The position numbers were made by a program, and so were the translations under genes. From QWPN01 sp044360305 (GTDB lineage Bacteria > Planctomycetota > Planctomycetia > Pirellulales > UBA1268): a DNA stretch of 12,135 nucleotides. Positions within the stretch are counted from its first letter, which is position 1. Each line of letters begins with the position of its first letter. The stretch is taken from assembly GCA_044360305.1 (NCBI GenBank), contig JBIKKQ010000098.1, forward strand, positions 1 through 12,135, in the 5' to 3' direction. Below the pieces are notes generated by a model, which was not told the origin of the DNA, did not search any database, and worked only from the letters and a program-made list of their open reading frames with translations. This document shows, piece after piece, positions 1-5,100 of this stretch.

Positions 1-1
1 T

Positions 2-325
2 ACCGTCGATCTCGTGATGAAAGGCGAGCCCGGTGAGGTGATCATCAAGATCATCGACGGGGGCGTGACGACAGATCCGGAGGAGTTCAACGCGCTTCTC
101 AAGGCAAAGATCGGGCAGGCGATCGACGCCCTGGCGGACGATGGCAACTACGAGGCCGCCGGCCGGCCGGAACGGCTCCGGATCGAGGTCGTGCACCGCA
201 TCCCCCGGCCGCCCTTCCAGGACGGCGCGGTCTACACGATCAACACGCCCGCCTCGATGCCGCGGCCGCTCGCGATCTCCATGGTGTTCGTCACGCGCGA
301 GTCGCGCTACGCAATGCCCGAGTAA
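2..325 (+). CDS. Unrecognised protein, C-terminal part (5' end outside window)
   Basis: The frame is open to the left edge and ends in TAA at 323-325. A GTG at 14 or ATG at 17 could start a protein of about 103 aa, but no Shine-Dalgarno-like sequence precedes them and the frame continues upstream as TVDLV, so the gene probably begins outside the window. The visible part is soluble, with mixed charge: an acidic/helical stretch (DPEEFNALLKAKIGQAIDAL) and then a beta-rich, proline-containing end (VVHRIPRPPFQDGAVYTI, AISMVFVTRESRYAMPE). No transmembrane segment or catalytic motif is visible. Third codon positions are strongly G/C as in the core genes of the window, which supports real coding. I do not recognise the family. 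It is separated from the downstream toxin-antitoxin operon by about 135 bp in which I see no gene. Confidence 0.6.
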   Translation, partial: TVDLVMKGEPGEVIIKIIDGGVTTDPEEFNALLKAKIGQAIDALADDGNYEAAGRPERLRIEVVHRIPRPPFQDGAVYTINTPASMPRPLAISMVFVTRESRYAMPE

Positions 326-460
326 AGGCGGGCCGGTGGAAAATCCGGGCCGGGCGGCGATTGGGTCATCCGGCCGTTCAGGCTGCGACCAAGGCGGTAC
401 CAATCGGCTGGTCGACCGCACTGCGCCACGAAATCGGCTCCCTTCCCAAGTCTTCCCCGC

Positions 461-490
461 TTGACGGTGCCATATGGCACTATCTATAGT
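461..490 (+). promoter_or_regulatory. Probable promoter of the Xre-RES operon
   Basis: TTGACG at 461-466 matches five of six bases of the -35 consensus. TATAGT at 485-490 matches five of six of the -10, with an 18-bp spacer. Predicted transcription would start near 497, upstream of the ATG at 525 but downstream of the ATG at 474, which argues against the longer antitoxin start. The spacer and -10 are covered by the palindromes described separately. Consensus matching to sigma-70 rules is established knowledge; activity is inferred. Confidence 0.6.
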
Positions 491-502
491 GCCGTATGGC
501 AT
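467..502. promoter_or_regulatory. Twin palindromic operator overlapping the toxin-antitoxin promoter
   Basis: GTGCCATATGGCAC at 467-480 is a perfect 14-bp palindrome. A near copy, GTGCCGTATGGCAT, lies at 489-502 and differs at two positions. Their centres are 22 bp apart, about two helical turns, so bound dimers would sit on the same face. The two copies together also form a larger inverted repeat, 468-483 against 486-501, with 15 of 16 bases paired around a CT centre. The first copy lies between the -35 and -10 and the second over the -10 and start site. Xre/ParS-type antitoxins, alone or complexed with the RES toxin, commonly repress their own operons from such sites; binding here is inferred. 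Confidence 0.7.
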
Positions 503-511
503 TGCGCCCTC

Positions 512-515
512 GGAG
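512..515 (+). promoter_or_regulatory. Ribosome binding site that fixes the antitoxin start
   Basis: GGAG lies nine bases before the ATG at 525. It supports that codon over the in-frame ATG at 474, which is inside the operator and upstream of the predicted transcript start. Confidence 0.5.
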
Positions 516-524
516 CCCCTGCCC

Positions 525-959
525 ATGAGCAGTATTCAGGAACTCACGGCGTTCATGGGAGGCCCGAGGTTTGTCGGAGCACCGCGGTCTGACTACGAAT
601 TCATTCTGGCGATTCGCAAAGGGCTGCCGGCCGAGGTGATCGCCCACGTCGCTGCGTCATCGTCACTCACCGAGGACGAGATCCTGCGGGCACTGCGAAT
701 CCCCAAGCGCACTGCGGCTCGCCGCAAAGCCGCCGCCTCGCCTCTCAAGCCGCTTGCGTCGGAGTTGATCTACCGGCTCAGCAAGGTGGTGGTGGCGGCA
801 ACCGACGTGCTTGGCAGCCGAGCCAAGGCGCGAGAATGGATCCTCGCGAAAAATCGGGCCCTCCACGGCGAGCGGCCGATTGACCTCCTGGACACAGCCA
901 TCGGCTTTGAGGACGTGCTCGATGTCCTCCGTCGAATCGACTACGGGGTGTACAGCTAG
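525..959 (+). CDS. Xre/MbcA/ParS-type antitoxin of a RES toxin
   Basis: A 144-aa antitoxin. The C-terminal half (about residues 80-144) has the hallmark toxin-binding domain of this family: a helical segment, then NRALHGERPIDLLDTAIG (110-127) and the conserved ending VLRRIDYGVYS (134-144). The N-terminal half holds a helix-turn-helix-like region (about 28-66: FILAIRKGLPAEVIAHVA, then LTEDEILRALRIPKRTAARR), typical of Xre-like antitoxins that bind their own promoter. In this family the C-terminal tail plugs the active site of the RES partner. The toxin gene begins two bases after the stop, so the pair is almost certainly co-transcribed and probably translationally coupled, antitoxin first. An in-frame ATG at 474 would add 17 residues, but it lies inside the operator. 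The family assignment is firm; the exact DNA target is inferred from the upstream palindromes. Confidence 0.92.
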   Translation: MSSIQELTAFMGGPRFVGAPRSDYEFILAIRKGLPAEVIAHVAASSSLTEDEILRALRIPKRTAARRKAAASPLKPLASELIYRLSKVVVAATDVLGSRAKAREWILAKNRALHGERPIDLLDTAIGFEDVLDVLRRIDYGVYS

Positions 960-961
960 CC

Positions 962-1426
962 ATGGAGCTATGGCGGCTGTGCCGAACGAAGCACGAAGCA
1001 ACGGCGTTCAGCGGGATCGGTGCCGAACTTGCTGGCGGGCGATGGAACCATAAGGGCCATCCGATGGTGTATGCGTCGGAACACCTCTCGCTCGCGATTC
1101 TCGAAATGTTCGTGCACGTCTCCGCACAGACCGCCCCGGGCGACCTGATTTCGATTCGAGCATCGTTGCCCGATGCCGTGCCTGTGACGGAACTTCCCGA
1201 ATCGGCTTTGCCGCCCAACTGGAAGGCGATCCCGGCCCCCGCGGAGATGAAAGACATCGGCACGGCGTGGTTGAAGCAGGGACGAACGGCTGTTCTCGTC
1301 GTGCCTTCGGCCGTCAGCCCCCGGGAACGAAACCTGCTGCTCAACCCGAAACACCCCCACATGAACTTCCTGCAGGCCGACTCCGGGCAGCGGTTTCACT
1401 TCGACCCACGAATGTTCGAGAAGTGA
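962..1426 (+). CDS. RES domain toxin (NAD+-targeting type)
   Basis: A 154-aa RES-domain protein spanning the whole usual toxin length. Family landmarks are all present: LWRLCR at the N-terminus, GGRWNHKG (25-32) with the conserved Arg27, VYAS (36-39) with Tyr37, LAILEMFVH (44-52) with Glu48, and VVPSAV (113-118) with Ser116, followed by ERNLLLNPKHP (122-132). These Arg, Glu and Ser residues give the family its name and line the active site. Characterised relatives deplete NAD+ (for example mycobacterial MbcT, an NAD+ phosphorylase, and Pseudomonas putida RES) or ADP-ribosylate PRPP synthetase (Sphingobium ParT). Which activity this one has cannot be told from sequence. It shows no truncation or missing key residue, so the toxin is probably functional and restrained by the antitoxin just upstream. 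Confidence 0.92.
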   Translation: MELWRLCRTKHEATAFSGIGAELAGGRWNHKGHPMVYASEHLSLAILEMFVHVSAQTAPGDLISIRASLPDAVPVTELPESALPPNWKAIPAPAEMKDIGTAWLKQGRTAVLVVPSAVSPRERNLLLNPKHPHMNFLQADSGQRFHFDPRMFEK

Positions 1427-1542
1427 ATCGCCTCTCCCTTGAAGCCCTCCGTTTTCCGTGCGCTCCGCCCCGACCGCGGCCCACCATCGTACCGACGTTG
1501 CCCCCGCCTGGCACCATCCTCCCACGCTTCAGATATCGCGCC

Positions 1543-1776
1543 ATGGTCGGCCCCGGCAAGCCGCTCGAGTTGCGGTCGCTCGGTGATGTTTCTGCGACGC
1601 AGGCGTTCGTCGAGGGAGCGTTTCAGAAGTGCCTTGACATGCCCGATCCTGCGAAGTGGCCGGAGTTGCTCGAGGCTTTTTCGCGAGATCCAGCCACGCT
1701 CGTACAAGTGAAAAACGCCATCTCGTATTCACAGGCGGCAGCAACTCGATACAACTTGTTTGCTGCGGCAGGCTGA
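1543..1776 (+). CDS. Unrecognised small protein (77 aa)
   Basis: From ATG at 1543 to TGA at 1774-1776. The protein is soluble and probably helical (VSATQAFVEGAFQKCLDM, WPELLEAFSRDPATLVQV, ISYSQAAATRYNLFAAAG). Codon use looks like real coding, but third positions are less G/C-rich than in the core genes further right, which fits an acquired segment. The same frame is open upstream back into the RES gene without a convincing start, so the true 5' end is uncertain, and no clear ribosome site precedes 1543. The next gene starts five bases after the stop, so the two form an operon-like pair just downstream of the toxin-antitoxin genes. I recognise no family. It could be a small partner of the next protein or a remnant of a longer gene. 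Confidence 0.45.
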   Translation: MVGPGKPLELRSLGDVSATQAFVEGAFQKCLDMPDPAKWPELLEAFSRDPATLVQVKNAISYSQAAATRYNLFAAAG

Positions 1777-1781
1777 TCTCC

Positions 1782-2195
1782 ATGGCCAACTCACCCGATC
1801 CGCGGTTTCGGTCGGCGGCGATCTTCGCGGCCAACGGTGCGACGCTCAAACAGGTGATTCAGCCGCAACTCAGGCCGCTGGGGTGGAAATCGGCTGGAGG
1901 CTGGCGCGGGTTCGAGCATCGCAGATTCCGGCTCACCCCGCCGCCCCGAGACTTCACCCCCTGGACAAACCCCGGCGGCATGATCGGACCGCTATCGATC
2001 AGAACAGAGGCGAGTTGGCCGCCCGACTGCGAGAACACGGCTCGTCAGGCAATTCAGTTTGTCGGTGAAACGCGCCCCTTACTGAGTCGTAATGTCGCAA
2101 CGCTCGGACTTCAGGCAGGATGCAATGTGAGTATTGGCGAGAACGGCACAGACGAAAGATATCTGACGCTACTACCGGGAGCGTCCAATAGTTGA
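1782..2195 (+). pseudogene. Unrecognised protein, apparently interrupted near its C-terminus
   Basis: ATG at 1782 follows the previous stop by five bases, with a weak AGG at 1770-1772. The frame gives 137 aa. The N-terminal part (ATLKQVIQPQLRPLGWKSAG, then GWRGFEHRRFRL) faintly recalls the start of small DUF4304-like proteins (a helix, LGWKxxGxWRxFEHR, then a strand), but I would not assign it. Codon use is coding-like up to about 2165. The last ten codons and the stop lie inside the left arm of a long palindrome (2165-2428). On its other side a protein-like stretch ends at 2515 in a frame that would be continuous with this one if about 257 bp were removed. I therefore read this as the 5' portion of a gene of about 165 codons cut by an insertion. 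The alternative is a complete 137-aa gene whose end happens to lie in a hairpin. Confidence 0.5.
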
Positions 2196-2428
2196 CAGAA
2201 CGCTCCGACGGTTCGGGGTTGCCCATGCCCTGCTCGTCGGTCGTTCACTTCGGCCCGACCGATCTGCCTCCGGCAGATCGGTGCCCGGCCTTCGTTCACT
2301 CGATGCGGGCTGCGTTTTCGGCTTCCTGCCTTCACTTGCCAGCAACGCCGCCTCTCAGGGCATGGGCAACCCCTCACGGATTCAGCGACCAGGAGTGTCA
2401 ACAAAAACCTGCTCCCGGTAGTAACGTC
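2165..2428. repeat. 264-bp nested palindromic element (miniature-element-like)
   Basis: Four nested pairs of inverted segments share one centre near 2270. (1) GACGCTACTACCGGGAGC at 2165-2182 pairs with 2411-2428 at 17 of 18 positions. (2) GTTGACA at 2191-2197 pairs with TGTCAAC at 2396-2402. (3) GGGGTTGCCCATGCCCTG at 2215-2232 pairs perfectly over 18 bp with 2356-2373. (4) ACCGATCTGCC at 2258-2268 pairs perfectly over 11 bp with 2272-2282, leaving a three-base loop. The segments between the arms do not match well. No ORF inside looks genuine. As DNA it could form a large cruciform; as RNA, a long branched hairpin. A palindromic miniature transposable element is my preferred reading, because the sequence sits between two coding-like pieces that could rejoin in frame. 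A structured RNA or recombination site is the alternative. Confidence 0.7.
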
Positions 2429-2515
2429 GTCCACAACACGCTTGCCGAGGCAATCGCCTCACTTGACGTCAAAGCTGAAATCTGGGACGGCGACCCGTTT
2501 CTCCGCTGGCAGTAG
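2426..2515 (+). pseudogene. Probable detached C-terminal tail of the gene at 1782
   Basis: Thirty codons including TAG. The protein reads VVHNTLAEAIASLDVKAEI and ends WDGDPFLRWQ, an amphipathic helix followed by an acidic/aromatic end that looks like a natural C-terminus. Third codon positions are about 70% G/C. If bases 2171-2427 are removed, codons from the gene at 1782 (YLTL) run directly into VHNTLAEA without a stop. The frame relation and the look of the peptide are observed; that it was once part of one gene is inferred. Confidence 0.35.
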
Positions 2516-2596
2516 TCGCCGTCGCGAGCCGTCGCGGATCGCTCATCCCCCACCCAAGTGCCTCACGGAACGCGCCGGGCTCGTGTGAGAACCCTT

Positions 2597-3424
2597 TCAG
2601 CTGCCGCGCAGGGCCATCCGCCCGAGGATGCCCCGGACCACGACCCGCAGCAGCCCGCCCGCCGTGTAGTCGGCCGCCGCCACGTAGTCCACCCGATCCT
2701 CGGCGATCAGCCGCTCGAGCCGCCCTTGCGACTTCCGCTGCTCGAACAGCTCGGGGTCGAACACGGCCACCGCCTGGCCCCCCTGCTGCCGCACCATCTT
2801 CATGGCGGGGATGTCGGTGTCGCCGTCGCCGAGGAACACCATCCGCTCGAAGGGGATCGGCCGCAGCCGCTGCGGCTGCCAGGCGTTGATCGCCGAGTTG
2901 TCCCAGACGTTGTCGATCCCCTTGTTGATGCGGAACAGAAACTGCGTCTTGTTGGTGTAGTTGATGGCGCTCGACGGCCACTTGGCATGGCCGGCGGCGT
3001 CGTAGGCGTAGGCCGAGGCGAACACCTTGCGGAACCGGGGGTAGATCGGGCAGCCCTCGATGAACTCGAGAATCCCGGATGAGATCACGTAGTGCTCGAC
3101 GGCGAGGTTCTTGTCGCGGCCGTAGGCGTCGATGTCCGCGAACCAGTCCTCAACGCCGGCGAACAGCGGCACGCTCCGGCCGTGCTCCTGGAGCAGGCCG
3201 CGGGTCACCGGCACGCCGCGGGCCCGGGCCACCTCCAGCATGCGGTGCATGTAGGCGAGAATCTCGCAGCCGTCCTGCGTCTTCGCCTCCTCCTTCACCG
3301 CGCCCCAGAAGCCCTCGGGGTCGGCGACGCCGAGGGCCGGCAGGAAGGTGTGCTCGGGAAGGTTGCGCGGCGCGAGCGTGCCGTCGAAGTCGTAAACGAT
3401 CGCGGTGCGGAGCAGTTCGGGCAT
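2597..3424 (-). CDS. HAD-superfamily phosphatase-like hydrolase
   Basis: A 275-aa haloacid dehalogenase-type hydrolase. Motif I is YDFDGTLA (11-18), with nucleophile Asp12 and acid/base Asp14. Motif II is VISSG (113-117), with Ser115 or Ser116. Lys159 in NKTQ is the likely motif III lysine. Motif IV is GDGDTD (199-204), which supplies the Mg2+-binding aspartates. The long helical insert between motifs I and II (about 20-105) is a cap of the C1 (SerB/PF12710-like) kind. These features indicate a cytoplasmic phosphomonoesterase; the substrate is not evident. There is no signal peptide or membrane segment. The ATG at 3424 lacks a Shine-Dalgarno sequence but directly precedes the conserved N-terminal strand. 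It lies downstream of a terminator ending the previous gene, so it is probably transcribed on its own. Confidence 0.85.
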   Translation of the reverse strand: MPELLRTAIVYDFDGTLAPRNLPEHTFLPALGVADPEGFWGAVKEEAKTQDGCEILAYMHRMLEVARARGVPVTRGLLQEHGRSVPLFAGVEDWFADIDAYGRDKNLAVEHYVISSGILEFIEGCPIYPRFRKVFASAYAYDAAGHAKWPSSAINYTNKTQFLFRINKGIDNVWDNSAINAWQPQRLRPIPFERMVFLGDGDTDIPAMKMVRQQGGQAVAVFDPELFEQRKSQGRLERLIAEDRVDYVAAADYTAGGLLRVVVRGILGRMALRGS

Positions 3425-3484
3425 GGGAAGGAGTCGGTGGACGGCCGGCGGACCGGGAACGAGTATCGCCCCGGTGGCAGGCGG

Positions 3485-3526
3485 AAAAAAGGCCGGCCGA
3501 GGGAGTCCGCCACTCCCCCGGCCGGC
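3485..3526 (-). terminator. Strong intrinsic terminator of the small membrane protein gene
   Basis: On the minus strand, a 15-bp GC-rich stem (3526-3512 with 3506-3492, five-base loop) has every position paired, counting one G-U. It is followed, after a single C, by six U residues (3490-3485). This sits 32 bp after the stop of the gene at 3558-3845 and before the HAD gene, separating the two transcripts. Confidence 0.85.
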
Positions 3527-3557
3527 TGCGATCGAGTCGGGCTTCGCTCCGCGCCGC

Positions 3558-3845
3558 TCAGGCCGTCGCGGGCTTCTTCAGGAAGCTGACGATCAGGGGC
3601 AGGAGCGACCCCACGATCGCCGACAGGGCGCCGGTGCCGAAGACGCTGTCGCTGCCACCGAAGACCTGGGCGACGGCCGGAATCAGCATCGGCAGCACCT
3701 TGCCGCCGAAGCCGCCGCCGACGAGGCCGAGGACGGTGTTGAGCATCGGGCCGAGGTTCCGGTTCTTGAGGAGGGTGCCGACGATGTTGCCACCGGCGCT
3801 GCCGGCGATCAGGCTCACGATCCAGCTGATGATTTCAGGAGTCAT
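3558..3845 (-). CDS. Small glycine-rich membrane protein, uncharacterised
   Basis: A 95-aa protein starting MTPEIISWIVSLIAGSAGGN. It is almost wholly hydrophobic with glycine-zipper spacing: AGSAGGNIVGTLLKNRNLG (14-32), then LNTVLGLVGGGFGGKVLP (35-52), and a hydrophobic C-terminal segment (SAIVGSLLPLIVSFL) ending in KKPATA. The pattern GNxxGxxxKNxxLGxxxNTxxGxxGGGxGG recalls a family of small uncharacterised bacterial proteins known from alphaproteobacteria, so I infer a homologue in the inner membrane. The frame extends upstream to an ATG at 3944, but that extension is low-complexity and unlike the rest; the ATG at 3845 begins the conserved-looking part. A purine run (GGAAGAAAG) lies somewhat far upstream. 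It is flanked by terminators on both sides, so it is probably monocistronic. Function unknown. Confidence 0.7.
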   Translation of the reverse strand: MTPEIISWIVSLIAGSAGGNIVGTLLKNRNLGPMLNTVLGLVGGGFGGKVLPMLIPAVAQVFGGSDSVFGTGALSAIVGSLLPLIVSFLKKPATA

Positions 3846-3955
3846 GGGTAGCGAATCTTTCTTCCAGGAGTTCGTTCCGTCGCCGGGGCCTCCGCCGGAC
3901 CCGGTCTTCGAAAGATGAGTTGCCGCCCGCGGCGTCCGCGTCACGGACCGGAACG

Positions 3956-3984
3956 AAAAATTTTCGGCCCGGCGAAGGCGCCGG
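3956..3984 (-). terminator. Possible terminator after the sigma-54 activator gene
   Basis: On the minus strand, the hairpin CCGGCG-CCTT-CGCCGG (3984-3969) is followed by GGCCG, four A and five U residues (3960-3956). It starts about 50 bp after the stop at 4036. The U-run is several bases from the stem, so it is weaker than the one at 3485-3526. A second small hairpin, GCCGGT-CCCA-ACCGGC, lies just upstream at about 3995-4012. Confidence 0.4.
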
Positions 3985-4035
3985 TCCGGTCGTGCCGGTT
4001 GGGACCGGCGTCGCGAGGCTACTCGCGTGCGCCCC

Positions 4036-5100
4036 CTACGCCTCGTCCTCGAGGCCGTGTTCCTGGAGCTTCTTGCGCAGCGTGTTGCGGTTGATCCCCA
4101 GCCGGGCCGCGGCCTTGAGCTGCACGCCGCCGCAGGCGGCGAGCATCTGCGCGATCAGTTCGCGCTCCACCCGGCTCACGATCCGGTCGAACAGGTTCTC
4201 GTCGTTCGGGCCGGCGGTCGTCATCCCCTGCTCGACGAGGTCACGGGCCAGGCTGTCGAGGTCGCCGCCGCGGCCCGGGGCCGCCGGGGCGGCCCGGTCG
4301 CCGCGCATCGCCGGCGGCAGGAGATCGAGCGTCAGTTCGTCGCCGACCGCCATCACCACGCACCGCTCGACCACGTTCTGCAGTTCGCGGACGTTGCCCG
4401 GCCAGTGGTACTTGACGAGCGCGTCGAGGGCCTCCTTCTGGATGTGGACCACGTAGCGGTCGTTCTGCTCGTTGTAGTGCTCGAGGAAGTGGCTGACGAG
4501 GAGCGGGATGTCGTCCCGCCGCGACCGCAGCGGCGGCAGCTGGATCGGCACGACGTTGAGCCGGTAGTAGAGATCCTCGCGAAAATTCTCCCGGGCGACC
4601 TCGTCGAGCAGGTCGCGGTTGCTGGCCGCGATCACCCGCGTGTCCACTCGGATCGTCTCCGTGTCCCCCACGCGCTCGAACTCGCGCTCCTGGAGGACCC
4701 GCAGCAGCTTGACCTGCAGCTTGGGGGTCGTGGAGTTGATCTCGTCGAGGAAGATCGTGCCGGTGTGGGCCGCCTCGAACCGGCCGGTGCGGTTGGCGAC
4801 CGCCCCCGTGAACGAGCCGCGGACGTGGCCGAAGAGTTCGCTCTCCAGCAGGCTCTCCGACAGGGCGCCACAGTTGACGCGGACGAACGGCCCGCTGCCG
4901 CGCGGCGAGAGCTCGTGGATCGCCTTGGCGATCAGCTCCTTGCCCGTGCCGGTCTCGCCGAGGAGCAGCACCGAGGCGTTCGTGGCCGCCACCCGGCGGG
5001 TGGTGGCGTAGACGTCGAGCATCGCCCGGCTGCCGCCGATCAGGCCCCGGAGCGGCGGGGCCGGCGTCTGGTCAGCGTTCGGGGCTGGCTGGCGCAGCAT
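4036..5100 (-). CDS. Sigma-54-dependent AAA+ transcriptional activator, no receiver domain
   Basis: About 354 aa from ATG at 5100. The AAA+ sigma-54 interaction domain starts almost at once: Walker A GETGTGKE (48-55), the sigma-54 contact loop as GSFTGA (95-100, usually GAFTGA), Walker B TIFLDE (115-120), FREDLYYRLNV (173-183) with the arginine-finger region, and WPGNVREL (233-240). The C-terminus has a Fis-type helix-turn-helix (LKAAARLGINRNTLRKKLQE, about 328-347). Such proteins bind upstream activating sequences and use ATP to open RpoN promoters. Unlike NtrC there is no phosphoreceiver or other sensor; it resembles PspF, which is controlled by a partner protein. The start overlaps the end of the upstream gene by 29 bp, suggesting translational coupling. 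A longer start at 5184 would add a basic, low-complexity extension and enlarge the overlap. The Ser in the contact loop is a mild deviation; the key Phe and Thr are intact. Confidence 0.9.
   Translation of the reverse strand: MLRQPAPNADQTPAPPLRGLIGGSRAMLDVYATTRRVAATNASVLLLGETGTGKELIAKAIHELSPRGSGPFVRVNCGALSESLLESELFGHVRGSFTGAVANRTGRFEAAHTGTIFLDEINSTTPKLQVKLLRVLQEREFERVGDTETIRVDTRVIAASNRDLLDEVARENFREDLYYRLNVVPIQLPPLRSRRDDIPLLVSHFLEHYNEQNDRYVVHIQKEALDALVKYHWPGNVRELQNVVERCVVMAVGDELTLDLLPPAMRGDRAAPAAPGRGGDLDSLARDLVEQGMTTAGPNDENLFDRIVSRVERELIAQMLAACGGVQLKAAARLGINRNTLRKKLQEHGLEDEA

Noticed and set aside
467..490. Sigma-54 promoter (TGGCAC at 476-481)
   Set aside because: No TTGC-like -12 at the required spacing; the hexamer belongs to the operator palindrome.
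474..524. Longer antitoxin start at ATG 474
   Set aside because: It lies inside the operator palindrome and upstream of the predicted transcript start; ATG 525 has a GGAG at good spacing.
2192..2220. Promoter from the perfect TTGACA at 2192-2197
   Set aside because: No -10-like sequence at 15-19 bp; the hexamer is part of the inverted repeat.
2191..2402. Integron attC site in the palindromic region
   Set aside because: The 7-bp outer pair is GTTGACA...TGTCAAC. An attC needs RYYYAAC on the left and GTTRRRY on the right, the opposite polarity. The structure is also longer than usual attC sites and no integrase is present.
2192..2425. Open frame covering the palindrome (2192-2515 as one gene)
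   Set aside because: Only the last 30 codons look protein-like; the rest is the palindromic element and has no coding character.
2165..2428. Retron non-coding RNA
   Set aside because: Long nested inverted repeats fit superficially, but no reverse transcriptase gene is in the window.
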